DNA from: Tetrapyrgos nigripes
Taxonomy: Eukaryota > Basidiomycota > Agaricomycetes > Agaricales > Campanellaceae
Length of the DNA stretch: 64,000 nucleotides
Assembly: GCA_013368315.1 (NCBI GenBank)
Contig: JAACJM010000017.1
Location: 124,001-188,000, forward strand
Direction of reading: 5' to 3'
This document shows positions 22,482 to 33,855 of this stretch, in pieces. Below the pieces are notes generated by a model. It was given only the letters and a program-made list of their open reading frames with translations, did no database searches and had not been told where the DNA came from. The stretch's first letter is position 1, and every line of letters begins with the position of its first letter. The position numbers and the translations under genes were made by a program.

Positions 22482-25236
22482 CTACATTCCCCAAACGATG
22501 TCTAGATAGAAGCAAACGATAGACTCGGATGAGCGTCCCTGAAACCGGAGAAAAAGGACCGTAACACTAACCTCGGAAACCTCCAGCACATTCTGGATAT
22601 CCAACATCACGCCCTCGGAAACCGTCTTTGCTTTCTCTACATGATCCCTAGTAGTGGACAAGGAGGTACTCCAGGTCCTTTCGGCAGCTCTAGTTTTCGC
22701 GTGACGGCTCGTAGCTTGGAAGTTTCTGTTTCTGTTTCTACGCACGACGAAACCAGAATACCAAGGCTCTTCCGATTGATACTTTCTGATGAGCGAGAGA
22801 AGAAGCCCTTCGGCGAGTGCTGCACCGGTGAGAAGCGATAGAGGGAACCGGAGGACTTCGACTTCTGTGAAATGGCAAATACGAAAGAGTGTCAGTAAGG
22901 GGGATGACATCATTCATTTGTTACGGACTCACCAGCAGCGACATCCAATAAAACCAACCAAGTCTCTTCCAACGTCACTCCCCAACCTTGACATGCGCAT
23001 TCCTTTCCTTGTACCCTCTCACCATCGCCATCACCGCCACTGTCGTTAGGTTCATGGAACCCCACCAACTCTCTCAACGACGGTAAAACTCTCCATAGCT
23101 CGTCAAGGACTGCCTGCGGCGTAGAACCCAAGTTGTATGAAAGAGCGAGGAGGATGTCACGCTGGGCAGTCTGAATATGTAGAAAAATAAACACGTCAGT
23201 GCCATTTCTCAAGCTACATAGTCAAGGGAAAGACACCTCACCTCAAAGTCCTCAAAACTCATATCGTGCGGAGCCAGAGCCTCAAATCGGCATGAATAGA
23301 CAGGGAAGAGGGGTGGAAGTACATCTCTGTTCATCTACATCCAGAAGTAAAGACAACGGGCATAAGCATAGGCATTGCACAAAAGTCGTAATGTAAGACA
23401 AACCTTGACACTCAATGCCAGACAGGCAGCCGCAACATCCCAAGCAACCAGCTCGAACCCTTCTTCATCTCTGAAATCTCCATATTTATTGATACCGCCT
23501 GGAGCACCGGGAGAGAACAACGCCGTCTGATCGTTTCTTTCCAGGCCAATGATAATGTGGAAGAATCGCAGAAAGAGGTAAACAGCGTGGAATCTCGTTT
23601 CGGGAGAGTTTGTGAGTTGGTCGAGGATGTTGGCATCGGATAGGGCACGGGATTTAGGGGTGGACTGGTAAGAAAGAGAACGTGTGGATGAGTTGCTGGT
23701 GGTGCTTGCGCTTGTGGTTGTGGCAGTCGTTGCCAGAGAAATAGTTGCATTGTTGGCACTGGTCGGGCTGGAGCGTCGGCTGGGGTGCTTCCGTTTGGGA
23801 GTAGGCTTTTGACCGCCAGTGGTCGGTAGGACCTGTAAGATATGAAAGTTAATAATAGGCAAATGAGATATGAGAAAGACAGGCCATTTACCTGAAGTAT
23901 CCACTCTATCATATCTGAACATCCGAATCCATCTCTGAAGGGACGTCCTACGCTGCTCTCGAGTTCGTGCTTGTCATCTAAATCGTATCGGGTATCATTC
24001 ACGGCGCCTTTGGTCTTCGGGAAAAAATCGGTCAACCCGTCTTCGTCCCTCATATTCGCTTCCCTTTCACGAAACCTCCTCAATCTCAGTTTCGCTTGAG
24101 CTTCCTCGGACAACGGTGGAGCCCAAGCGTGTTCAGCAGGTGGAGCAATTACTGGCACATCATCCGGGATGGTACGCTCTAGAAGGTGGTCAGAAAGCGT
24201 GCTTCGGCTCTTGACGACCTTGATTGGAGACAATATGAGGCGAGGATCACGGAAGATATCAGCGCCAAAAGGATGTTTCGGCTCAGGCTTCAGTCCTTCA
24301 GGGGTACAGGGAACAGTGGGGACCCAGTCCTCGTCGTGGGCATCAGGGTCACTCGGGAGGAGAACCTTGGGAACAGGGGTGCCGAGCACGTTGGCAAGCT
24401 TCAACCCAACTATCTCAGCAATACTGAGTTCTTGTGTCTCCTCAGAAAAGTTGGGTCGTAGTGTAGATCGCTTTTTGAGTGTGGCCGTTCTCTTCACGGG
24501 GTGGCTTGGCCTCCTGTTAGGCAGTCGAGACAATGACAGACGAGGCTTCTTAACGGTTCTCGGGTCAAGAGTAGTAGGGGATGACTGAGAAAGATCATCT
24601 TGAGCCTCTGTTATAGTGGAAAACGAGCGGGGGCGCTTGCGGCTGATAGTAGGCAGGGTCATGGTTCTAGAGAGAGATTGCTGAAAGCTATTATATAGAA
24701 CAGAAGACAATTGATGAGCAGTAATCAAGACACGACCAAATTAGGACACACCGATGCATATATGCGTCATTCGCTTGACTCGGACCATGAGTCGGTCGAG
24801 TCATCTTCCCGAAGTGGCTTTCATCAGGCGGTGTGATTATTCTTGATGTCTCACGTCTACGTTCCTCCACGATATTATGAAGCCTAGCACACAGCTCCGC
24901 GGAAAAGTCATCGTAAAGTATGGGTTGATAGATTTGGGGCGACTTTGGGCCCTCCAGGTACTGTTCGGATACCGAGGTACGAGAAGAACAATCAAACGGC
25001 GAGATAGTTGATCTAGTTGAGCCTGTATCAAAGTAGTAGCGGCATTCGGATTCTAGGATATATCTTGGAGGAGAGCTGGAGGTGAGTGGATCACTTGAGG
25101 TTGGTGGTACGTTGACAGAGTAGGCGTCGAATCTCGAGTCATCAATAGAGTCCAAAGACGGTGCACGGGTATAAACCAATGGCGATGAGGACAGTTGTTC
25201 TTGATGGAGGTAATTTTCCGCGCATATATGAGGCAT
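22482..25236 (-). CDS. Cyclin-box-domain protein
   Basis: A multi-exon gene for a protein of about 700 residues. The C-terminal half carries a divergent cyclin box: RPFRDGFGCSDMIEWILQVL, then ETRFHAVYLFLRFFHIIIGL, GFELVAWDVAAACLALSVK, ALAPHDMSFEDFETAQRDIL and LALSYNLGSTPQAVLDELW, which fit the first helices of cyclin folds (the LALSVK helix corresponds to the 'IASK' helix). The N-terminal half is basic and disordered (SRKRPRSFSTITEAQDD, KKPRLSLSRLPNRRPSHPVK), with possible nuclear-localisation and CDK sites. A 64 bp intron (24688-24751) joins an upstream exon beginning MPHICAENYLHQEQ (25236) in frame; without it the start would be 24662 (MTLPTISRKRP). The partner kinase is unknown, so I give no symbol. 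Cyclin fold fairly sure; the N-terminal exon is less so. Confidence 0.72.
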
Positions 25237-25981
25237 TGCTGTCGGGAGGGAGACGAGAAGATGGGGGTAAGGAGGAGAAGCGTAACGCTCTGTGACTCAA
25301 CGCGTACGCGTCTGGCACGTGCTTCCACTGAACAGGTCTTGCCTCCTTCCTTAACTTCCCCGCCTGTCCTTCTGATGGCGAGGCTGAGATTCTCAAGTCT
25401 TTGGGTTTTCCTCTACTGGTTTCTAGAATATGTCTACCTGCCTTCGAAATTCGGGTGGCCCTCGTGTAGTTTCTGACCGCAAGTCGACCAACGTCAATGA
25501 CGCTCATGCAAAAATCGTCATCTCAGAGTCATAAAACAAAATGAACTCCTCTACGTCCTAGTGTCTGCAATTGCTCCATGCATGTCAGCTTTCATCATCT
25601 TCCCTGCATGATGTCGCGCAAGAGTCATCAGACACCGATTCCGCAGTGTAACTTGCTTTGGCTGTCTTCTGCTTAATGACTTTCCTTTCTGGCTGAAAAT
25701 GGGACTAAAATAACGCAAATCCCGATACACGATGTTCCAACGAGGTACGCTTGGTGAAAATCGTGATCGCTTTACTTCCGTCGTCGTGTCTAGCTTGCAA
25801 TCAACCTCCCCTTACTCCTTCTCCTCACCGCGCCTTACCCACGCATCCCCGTAGCCACCTTATTTCATTACATACATCCTTTAATATTCCCTCGACCACC
25901 GACGTAATATCCACCTATATAAAGCCTCGTTCTACTCACATTCTCCCACTTCAACTTTCTCCTCGTACTCCCATTCCAAAA
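25237..25981. other. Divergent promoter region (cyclin-like gene / secreted lectin)
   Basis: 745 bp between divergent starts. A clear TATATAAAG at 25916-25924 serves the lectin and is preceded by a C-rich stretch. No gene in it. Confidence 0.6.
25916..25924 (+). promoter_or_regulatory. TATA box of the secreted lectin gene
   Basis: TATATAAAG, 58 bp before the ATG at 25982, followed by a pyrimidine-rich leader. A textbook core promoter, suggesting regulated or strong expression. Confidence 0.7.
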
Positions 25982-26820
25982 ATGCGCGCCCCCGTTCTCT
26001 CCCTCGTCACCTCCCTGCTCTGCCTCCTAGGCATAGTCTTTGCCCAAGAGCTCATCCAGAGTGGTGACACATGGACGATTTTCAACGCGAAATCAGGAAC
26101 AGTCATGGATCTCAACATGCAGGATAACACTACTGGTACGTCCGTTTCCTTTTTTCTCCCCATTCGCCTCTTCTCAGGCTCACTTCTACTTTTTCTTTCC
26201 CTTCCTTCCAGTCATCGGCTGGGCCCTCAACAACGGTCCTAACCAACACTGGAACACCACCTGGACCGGTAGTCACTGGAACCTCCAAAACCAATACACC
26301 GGTTCCTATCTCTCCATCGTTGGTGATGTTTCCGATGCTGGTAACGGTGTCGCTCTTGCTGGTTCGCCTAATCCCTTTGATTGGGATATCTGGCATGATA
26401 ATGATAATGATACTAACTACCGGTGAGTTCTGTTTGCTTCGTTACACTTTCTTTACTCGCTTTCGCGTTCGCGTCATCTCGACGGCAACCTAACTTTGAA
26501 CTTTGACTGACTTTGGCCATGCCCTTTTTTCTTTCTCTTTTTCTTCTTTTTCTAGCTTATACGTCCCGGGCACCGTATTCAACCTTGACCTCTGGGACTT
26601 TGGTCTATCGAGGAATGGAAACCCTATCACTTTGTGGTCGGCTTGGTGGGTCATTTCAAGTTCTCTGGCTCTAGGCTCATACTAACTTTCTCATTTTCTT
26701 CGTTCTTTGTACTGTGTAGGAACGGCACCCACCAGACTTGGACCTTCCAGAAGGGTAAGTCCACTCTCTTCGTTCTATTAACCGTCTAGCACCTTTCTAA
26801 CGCCTACCTACATAGCCTAA
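25982..26820 (+). CDS. Secreted beta-trefoil lectin (ricin-B fold)
   Basis: The ATG at 25982 gives a strong signal peptide (MRAPVLSLVTSLLCLLGIVF, then AQE). The mature part reads SGDTWTIFNAKSGTVMDLNM, QDNTTVIGWALNNGPNQHWN, HWNLQNQYTGSYLSIVGDVS, PFDWDIWHDNDNDTNYRLYV and ends NGTHQTWTFQKA. NQHW and HQTW are the Q-x-W-type motifs of the three lobes of a beta-trefoil. Four introns; the last coding exon holds only the end of the Ala codon and TAA (26816-26820). Introns splitting the Val after NTT (phase 1) and the Arg before LYVPG (phase 2) sit at the same places as in the cytosolic lectin gene at 20670, so the two are paralogues. Likely an extracellular carbohydrate-binding protein; the sugar is unknown. 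Confidence 0.85.
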
Positions 26821-27449
26821 ACCATCAATGCACTGGCATTGCGTCGTGTCGTCACTCGTGTCGTCACTTCTACTTGACTACCCCGCACGGCACAAACGCC
26901 CCAAGTCTAGTATGTAAAGCCGAGGGAGCGATTAGACGTCCCCCTGAAGAACTCTTTCCCGCTCTAGCCTCTTATGTACCTTTCTTTGTTGTTATTCTGA
27001 TCTCAAGAACTTGCTGTTGTACGCCTTTTTTCTTTTTCTTTTCTTGGGTACATATAGTGTTCTTGATTGTTGTGCCATTCTCGTCCAATCCTTGTCCATA
27101 ATTCTATACCCTTTCATACCCTCCTGATACTTGCCGTATCCTTATGACTTGACTTTTTTGATGATGTTACGTAGTTACGAAGTGAACGAACGTTGATGAT
27201 GCCTTTAGCGTACCTTTTTGTCGTGTATCTTGAAAGTTGATGATTTTTGAAGAAGTACGATGAGAGCGTCGTTCCTCGGGGCCATAAGCTCGTTCATGAC
27301 CACTACCTGGTACAGCATAGCTGCATACATATTGACCGGGAGCGATGAACAGTATGGACAACCTGGACACTTCTTGACCGAGCCCCAAGTACTACATAGT
27401 ACATAGCTGAACCACTGACTCCTTCACTCCCATCCTCACTTCCGAGTCT
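26821..27449. other. Convergent intergenic region
   Basis: About 630 bp holding the 3' ends of the secreted lectin (+) and the SDR gene (-). T-rich tracts occur at 27020-27050. No gene recognised. Confidence 0.5.
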
Positions 27450-28902
27450 TTACCACTGCTCATCCGCAGGTCTCACTGTAGGACACCAAGTTGAGTCAGA
27501 TTAGTATTACGCTCAGCATATATTATCGAGCATGCCAAAAAAAACAAACTTACAATCCAACTCCCAAGTCCACGCTGACCTCTCTTGATGAGCAACGTCC
27601 CAGTATGCCTGTTAATTTGTCATACATACACATAGTATATGGCGCGTCAGCAACTCATTCATCAGTTCATTAAACGTAGCAGAAGCAGAAACCAGGAAAC
27701 ACAACACAACGCACCTTGGCAATACTCTCCGGACTAAGCCCTACAAAATCCGAGTCCGAGGAGGTTTTAATCCCTAGAGTGTGATGTGATTGTATCGCAC
27801 CGAAAAGACAAGAATTAGCCTGAGTTAGCCTTCTGAGGTGTCGTGTCCGAGTGAACCAGGGACGGCGACACTGCCAAGAACGGACTATTAGGCAAAGCAG
27901 GGCGAAAGACTCGACTCACTTCCGTCAATGACAGCCTGCAAAAAACCATGTTAAGTGACCGCGCGTAACGGTAAAGTCTTCAAACACCACTCAAAAAGAA
28001 AAAGGAGAAAAGAAAAAGAAAGAAATGAAAACTCACATGAACAACATGAATCCCCTCCCTCCCAAACTCCTTCGCCAGACTCTGAGATAAAACCCTATTC
28101 GCCGCTTTTCCCGCTGCAAACGCCGAAGTCATCGTGTTACCCCTCTGACTAGCAGTCGCCCCAGTGAAGATGAGTGTGCCTTTGCCTGATGTCGTTGGTA
28201 TGGAAGTGGAAGGATGACCCTCGACCCGGTCCTCAATCTCATTCTCCCGCAACCTCAAAATAACCTCTCTCGAAAACGCAAACGCAGATTGAACATTGCC
28301 TTCTAGACTATTCTTCACGTCTTCATCGGTTGTTTGGAGGAAGGATTTAAATACTGGGTAGCCGATGTTGAAGAGGGCGACGCGAAGTGCATGCGTTGTT
28401 GGTTGGGGTTGGGATGTGGATTTGAGTTGAGGAGAGACAGGGAGACGGTAGAACTCTGTCAAGTCACCGAATGTTGCTTGTATGTCCTTGGGGTTGTACG
28501 ACGCAGTTGGGAAGGGTGTTGCCTGCCATAGAAAACCGAGTTTGACTGCGGTCAGAACATGAAGCAGAGGGAGGCAAATTCACCGAGGCATAACAGTGAC
28601 ACGAAGCCAGACGGACCGACATACCTTCCCTCTACCCTCGCGGTTAATTTCTTCCGAAAGTTCATTCAGAGCATCTTTTCCTCGGGCTATGAGCGCTACG
28701 TCGTATCCTCGTCTAGCAAATAGTTTCCTAAAACAAGAAACCCCAATGAGTCAAGAGTTTCCAACGTCACGGTCAACGTTGAAGTATAGGGGAGATGACG
28801 CACGTACGATGTAGCACTTCCAGTTCCAGATCCTTTTCCAACTCCTCCGACAACGAGGAGAGGTTTGAGGATACTTTTAACACTGGCGCTTCCAAGGCTC
28901 AT
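27450..28902 (-). CDS. Short-chain dehydrogenase/reductase (SDR), atypical active site
   Basis: The gene starts at 28902 and, after splicing six or more exons, ends at TAA 27450-27452. The nucleotide-binding end is LLVVGGVGKGSGTGSATS, then KLFARRGYDVALIARGKDAL. The core contains GKGTLIFTGATASQRGNTMT and SAFAAGKAANRVLSQSLAKE, followed by GREGIHVVHAVIDGRIKTSS. The end (SPESIAKAYWDVAHQERSAW, TWELDLRPADEQW) was found by following GT..AG borders and is typical of this subfamily. The classical YxxxK motif is FAAGK here: the lysine is kept, and tyrosine is replaced by phenylalanine, which I recall as usual for these relatives. Substrate unknown. Some relatives of this type have been studied as uncharacterised oxidoreductases only. 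Confidence 0.83.
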
Positions 28903-29156
28903 CGAGAGTTTGTCAAAATGAAACGGATACGGTTAAACGGCGGAAAAGAAAGGAGGATCATTATGGCAGGCGTCAAGCATTATAATTACGCGTCGGGTTG
29001 CTCTCTCAGTACTCAGTACTCATCACCTGTTTCAAAAATATGCATTTTATCCTTTCATTGCATAGATGTGTCCATACAGAGGGCATAGAAAATAACATAA
29101 TCATAATGATAAAAAATCTAGCCAGTCCATGTCTTTGCTGAAGCTTACATGTACGT

Positions 29157-29894
29157 TTACAGGATGTAAGCAGCGACAAAGACAATACCCAATGACACTA
29201 CGAGCCCAGCAAGGCCGCCTGACATATCCAGAGCACTGTTGCCAATGAGACCAGACTGCCCACCAGAGGCAGTAGCGTTCTTCGAAGAAGTTGGTGAAGA
29301 CGCCGCCAAACTATGCGAGCCGGTAGGTGTGGCAGAGCCTCCTGAAGACGCACTGGGTGTTGAACCGACGGCGAGACTGGGGAGGTTGAATGAGGCACAC
29401 TCGGCGTTGAACTCTGATAGGTAAGGAAAAGAGAGGGATTAGCGCATGAATAAAGCAGCTTTTGGGAGTAGGACATACGATCGAGCAAGTTCTGGCCTTC
29501 GGACTTCAGCGAATCCGAATCAGGTGCAATATTGACGAGACAGTTCACGCAGGACGACATTCCGCTGGCGTTATCTGATGTGCAGATGCAGCTGTCGGTA
29601 GTGCAGCCCTAGAATACCCCAGGATGAGTAAGGTACTGCAAAATAGAACAGTTGAGCCTCACATTCAGGGAATTAATGATTGTGGTACAAGAGCTTTGAC
29701 ATTGAGAGGGGAATTGACTGGGATCAAGGGAGCTAGAACTCGGAGCCTGACGGACGACGAGGTCGTTACCAGATGACGCCGGGAGGTTGTACTGAGAAGC
29801 TGAGATAAAGAGTTAACTAGATGAAACAGTGTGTAACAGGTCACAACAAACCGTGAAGAACAAGCCAAGTGGAGAAGAGAGCGGTGTTGACCAT
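29157..29894 (-). CDS. CFEM-like GPI-anchored secreted protein (copy A)
   Basis: First of three tandem paralogues. The start at 29894 gives a signal peptide (MVNTALFSTWLVLHAS, across intron 1). The domain has eight cysteines in the pattern CxxxC...CxxxxCxC...CxxC...C: QCQSSC, GCTTDSCIC, SCVNC, AECAS. CTTDSCIC agrees well with the CFEM core (Thr-Asp before CxC); the spacing of the next pair is CxxC rather than the usual Cx3-4C, so 'CFEM-like'. A Ser/Thr-rich stalk follows (STPSASSGGSATPTGSHSLA), and the C-terminus ends in a hydrophobic GPI-attachment tail (GLAGLVVSLGIVFVAAYIL). Probably at the cell surface; CFEM proteins elsewhere bind haem or act as wall proteins or effectors. The role here is not known. 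Confidence 0.75.
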
Positions 29895-30688
29895 CGTTTT
29901 GTGTGGTATCAAGAGGAAAATTTGAAGGAAAGGTTTTTAGACAGAGAGCCTCGAGAAAAGACAGAAATTGACGTCAAGGGCGAAGGTCCGAGATGAGCGT
30001 CAAGCACCGTAAAGAAAGTAGTGTATACGCCGAAAAGTTGGGAACTTGAAGGCGGATGGTCCTCTTGCTGTGAATTTATAGTTCTGGCAACGGCTCCTGA
30101 TAATGATACAAATTTCCGTGAATACCCCTGAGGGAAAACAAGATCCTTTATATCGATGCTTGCCAGAAACCGTTTGGGATCTGCGGAGGAACTTTCATGC
30201 CACCATATACTGGCTTTGACCGTTAGAAGGCGAAGGGCTCAGCAAGTTGTAACTTGGTCATTGTGAAGGACGACGTACCTCCCACCCGCCACTACTTCGT
30301 TCTGACCTTACAAGACAACAAATCCAGTATCAGTGTCCTCTCCATTCCTGTGTCCGTCTTGAGCTTGATCACGATCAGGTCCGTCCAGGAGCTAGTCAAC
30401 GGACAGGAGTTTGAGGAAGTAAACGTCGACCAGAGATGTTGCAGAAATAGACAAGCAGAGTACTACCCAGTTCTTGGTTCTGAGGGACATATTCCGTCGA
30501 TGATGGTGGTAGATCTAGAGAAGAAAGCTGGTCACAAATGCAAACAAACCTCTCACTGCAACTTCTACCTACACCGGCTCAAGTCGAAGAAATACATCTT
30601 TCTTTATGATACTGTCCTTATTTCATTACGAGCAGAAAAGAAGAAAGAGATACACTCAAAACCGGCTCTAGTCCAAATTCCAAGGCCT
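29895..30688. other. Intergenic between CFEM-like copies A and B
   Basis: About 800 bp containing the promoter of copy A (TATAAAT on the minus strand at 30074-30080) and the 3' region of copy B. A plus-strand frame at 30254-30805 overlaps copy B antisense and shows no recognisable features, so it is not called. Confidence 0.45.
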
Positions 30689-31671
30689 TTACAGAATTGC
30701 CATGAAAACTATCGCTACTACGACACTCTTACTTGCAACGTCGAAGGAACCCTTCTTGAACACGCTCGTGCCTCCATTCTGACTCTGAGTGGGACTTGTT
30801 GCTGATGTCGATGGACCCGAAGCTGTGGACGAACCCGAAGATGTGGACAAATCCGAACCCGAGCTAATTCCACTGGTACTCAGAATCCCTGGTCCCGTTG
30901 GAACCGACAGAGGAGCAGTGAGCGATGTTGACCCTACCGACTCACTGACACTACCTCCACTGGCTGCTACAGATCCAGATCCAGACGGCAACGGTGTCAT
31001 CAACCCTGTCGGCGAAGTAGTATGAAGGTTCGTGGTTGAAAATCGAGCTACCGACGTGGAAAGAAGACGAGTACCTGAAACTGACGACGTCGGTGTCCCC
31101 ACTACACCCGTGAATCCGGAGACAGTTTGGATTGGGATTGGGACACCATTTTGGTTGCAGTTTGCTGCGAATTCTGTGGGGCAGAAAAAAAGAAAGACAC
31201 TGAGTGGTAGACGAGTTTCAGGTGAGTTGGCTCACGCTCTACAGTGTTTTGACCTTGAGCAATAACCGTTCGATTAGGTTTCACTGCTACGATACAGTTG
31301 ATGCATCCTCTGTAGAGGTCTTCGTTATCAGTCGTGCAGAGACACTTGAGGTCGGGGCAGAGCTATAGGGCGTCATCATATGGTCGTCAATGTCAGCGTT
31401 TTTCGTCGAACAAGTCAACCAATGTCATTACCACTCACACCAATGATATTCACGATTGGAGTACAAGCATCTCCGCAAGCTCTGGGAACTTGGACCAAGT
31501 TCAAGAGCCCAGGCTCATCATCTTGACGAGCGATGGAACGGCACTCTCCCAGCACTGCATCGAAATTCGAATTCGAAGCCCTTTCCCAAATATAACTTTC
31601 GAGGAGAATGACGCACCCTGTGTGAAGACCACCAATGCAAGGGTCCATATAACAAGGGATCGAAGAGCCAT
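30689..31671 (-). CDS. CFEM-like GPI-anchored secreted protein (copy B)
   Basis: Second paralogue. The start at 31671 gives a signal peptide (MALRSLVIWTLALVVFTQ). The first intron must run from just after ACACAGG (about 31617) to the TGCAG before TGCTGGGAGAG to stay in frame. Cysteines: ACGDAC, LCPDLKCLC, GCINC and AANC, the same eight-cysteine order as copies A and C, plus one extra cysteine near the mature N-terminus (GECRS). A long Ser/Thr/Gly/Pro stalk follows (TSVARFSTTNLHTTSPTG and onwards), ending in a weak hydrophobic tail (SVVVAIVFMAIL). The stalk is much longer than in copy A. Surface-anchored protein of unknown role. Confidence 0.72.
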
Positions 31672-32139
31672 ATCAGCTGCTTATCCCTCGACTTGAGGAG
31701 TCGTTGACCGTCGTGGTTCTTGACCAAGAGAGTTGAATAAGATTCTGACAGGGCCCATCGACATCTTTTCTCGGTCAGCGCACAAAGAGCTATCGAGGTC
31801 ATATGTCCAAGGACACCTTGCACGGAAGAGAACAAGTCTGAAACTGATATCAAAGATCAGATGTCTAGGTCTTTGACAGTACCTTCCCATGCAAAAACAC
31901 GTACAATGCCTGCGGTCTGACAATGACATGACCGTGCATGCAATGCATGCATATGCATGATCGACGACCGGCGTCCTACGCTAAGCCGTCAAACCCGTTA
32001 GCTCTCCCAGATTGATTGACACTAAACAACAAATAATAGTAAAGGATATATAATAGTAAGATAGATAATCCAACAATGGTGTTCATACTATATCCAGTTC
32101 ATAATATTTCCTCGTCCTAATCATCAACCTGTATTACGC
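31672..32139. other. Intergenic between CFEM-like copies B and C
   Basis: About 470 bp, AT-rich near 32020-32110, with a run of CATGCA-type repeats at 31934-31960 (CATGCATGCATATGCATG). Promoter of copy B and 3' end of copy C. Confidence 0.45.
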
Positions 32140-33054
32140 TCAAAGAACCATGAAAACACCAAACACAACACCAGCAACCACTGAGAGGAACGCATTCGCC
32201 TTCCCAGATGTCAATGCACCATTTTGACCAGCGGCTAGGCCGTCTCCGCTGCTTGAAGAGTCTGAAGAGTCTGAGTCATCCGAGTCGTCAGAGCCGTCAT
32301 CTCCGCTGCTTGAACTTGAAGTCCCAGTTGTCCTAGGAGGTGAAGATGAGGTCTGGATTGGTTGGGAAGCATCATCGCTGGAAATAGTGAAACCTCCACT
32401 ACCACTACCAGCCGATGTTCTGGTCACGCTAGCACCAGGAGCACTGGCTGATAAACCTACACTACCACCACCGAATATTCCAGTCGCACTTGCAGTTCCA
32501 GAAGGGATATCGGCGGAGCCTGCTGCTGCGCAGATATTACGGAGATCTATACGTAAAAAAGCTTAGGTACGCTTCCAGAACATTGACATTGAACAGGAAA
32601 AACGTACTGTCGATGTTCTGCTCGGCCACCGACTCGAGGGAAGAGTCAAGTTGAGCGAAGCACTGCATGCAGTTGGTGAATTCCTGGATATCCTGGGTGC
32701 TGCAACCACATGTGAGGTCAGACGGGTCGCAGCTCTATTGGCATAGTGATGAGAGGTTGTCAGTGGGTATACATAGGTAAGAGCAGATAAGGCAGGATAC
32801 ACTTACGTTAACTGTACTGACGATATCGCTGCAAGCACTTTCGCATTGAGATGGAATGATACTCGGGTCAATCAAGCCTCCTGCGTCTTGACGAGAAATG
32901 AGTAATCCACGCAGAGCACGATCGACTGCAGCTCCCGAAACTGATGTTCGCCAGAAAGAGATTCTCAATGCATTGTAAGGAACAAGCAGAAAGACAACCC
33001 ACCGGAGAGTGCAATCATCGACAGGGTAAGCAGACTAGTAGTGGTTTTGTACAT
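32140..33054 (-). CDS. CFEM-like GPI-anchored secreted protein (copy C)
   Basis: Third paralogue. The start at 33054 gives a signal peptide (MYKTTTSLLTLSMIALSVSG). The cysteines are QCESAC, SCDPSDLTCGC, NCMQC and NICAA, in the family pattern. The long stalk is rich in Ser, Gly and Asp, with an acidic Ser/Asp tract (DDGSDDSDDSDSSDSSSS) near 32240-32310. The C-terminus SVVAGVVFGVFMVL is a GPI-type tail. An upstream in-frame ATG (33228) would add a long, unlikely leader, so I take MYK as the start. A TATAAAA box lies at 33181-33187, about 130 bp upstream. Confidence 0.74.
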
Positions 33055-33180
33055 GGCGAAAGCGGTCGTTGTCGTTAGGGTAGAAGACTGGAAAATCGTA
33101 ACTTTATGACCAGACGTGTCGTGGCTCAGGAGGAAGGAAGAGAGGGGACTCTTGAAGGACCAAAAGTGCAAATCAACTGG

Positions 33181-33187
33181 TTTTATA
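33181..33187 (-). promoter_or_regulatory. TATA box of CFEM-like copy C
   Basis: TATAAAA on the minus strand, about 130 bp before the ATG at 33054. Confidence 0.5.
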
Positions 33188-33855
33188 CCCGAAACCCTCC
33201 TCATTTCTCGCCAAGTAGACAGCGCCAAGCAATTTAACTGTCATTGTCAAAATTGCAGCCAGTGGTAACCCACATATCATCGAGACATGCATGGTGCGTG
33301 TGCACTGTGCAGCGGCGCTTTGTCAGGAACTTCACCCAGACAAGCGCCCAACCACTCCTGGTTACGACTTGAATGCTAGCAACAGGAAGGAGATCAGCTA
33401 GAATTTAGGCAGTGAAAGTCAGTGATCAGAATTCAAGAGGAAGGGGCTTCATACATACCGAATTTATCACTGTAGTCTGTAGAAAGGTTGAACAAGCAGC
33501 AGAGGATAGGAGGCCGACTTCGGCCAGGATACCCTCTTCGCCCGAGTGACAGCCAATTTACCAGATGTGAACCAATGGCGTTGTCGGGGAAAGCTCTGCA
33601 GATGCCTCAGCCCTCAGGGTTGCCCACCTCATTATCCACATTGCCCATTCAAGCCTGTCGAATGTCAAATGAAATGAAGGGGCGAATTAGCATCATATCA
33701 CTATCAAAAGACATAGCAGAATTAGACCTACAGTGATACTTTTCAGGTACGTCTTCAAGCTTCACTCCTTATCGTTACACTCAGATGGCATGGGGATCGA
33801 CGATGTCACGGCGCAGGTAATAGCCTGTGAAAGCACGAGGTCAACAGGGTTAACT
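33188..33855. other. Intergenic, left flank of the transposon
   Basis: About 670 bp with no gene I can support. It ends in TTAACT next to the transposon end. Confidence 0.45.

Noticed and set aside
22540..22572. 33 bp 'intron' near the end of the cyclin-like gene
   Set aside because: Too short for a fungal intron, divisible by three, and the frame is open through it.
20670..26820. Ricin-type toxin
   Set aside because: Only beta-trefoil sugar-binding domains are present; there is no catalytic A-chain-like domain in either gene.
30254..30805. 183-codon plus-strand frame
   Set aside because: Overlaps the CFEM-like copy B antisense, has no signal or domain, and its composition looks like reversed Ser-rich coding DNA.
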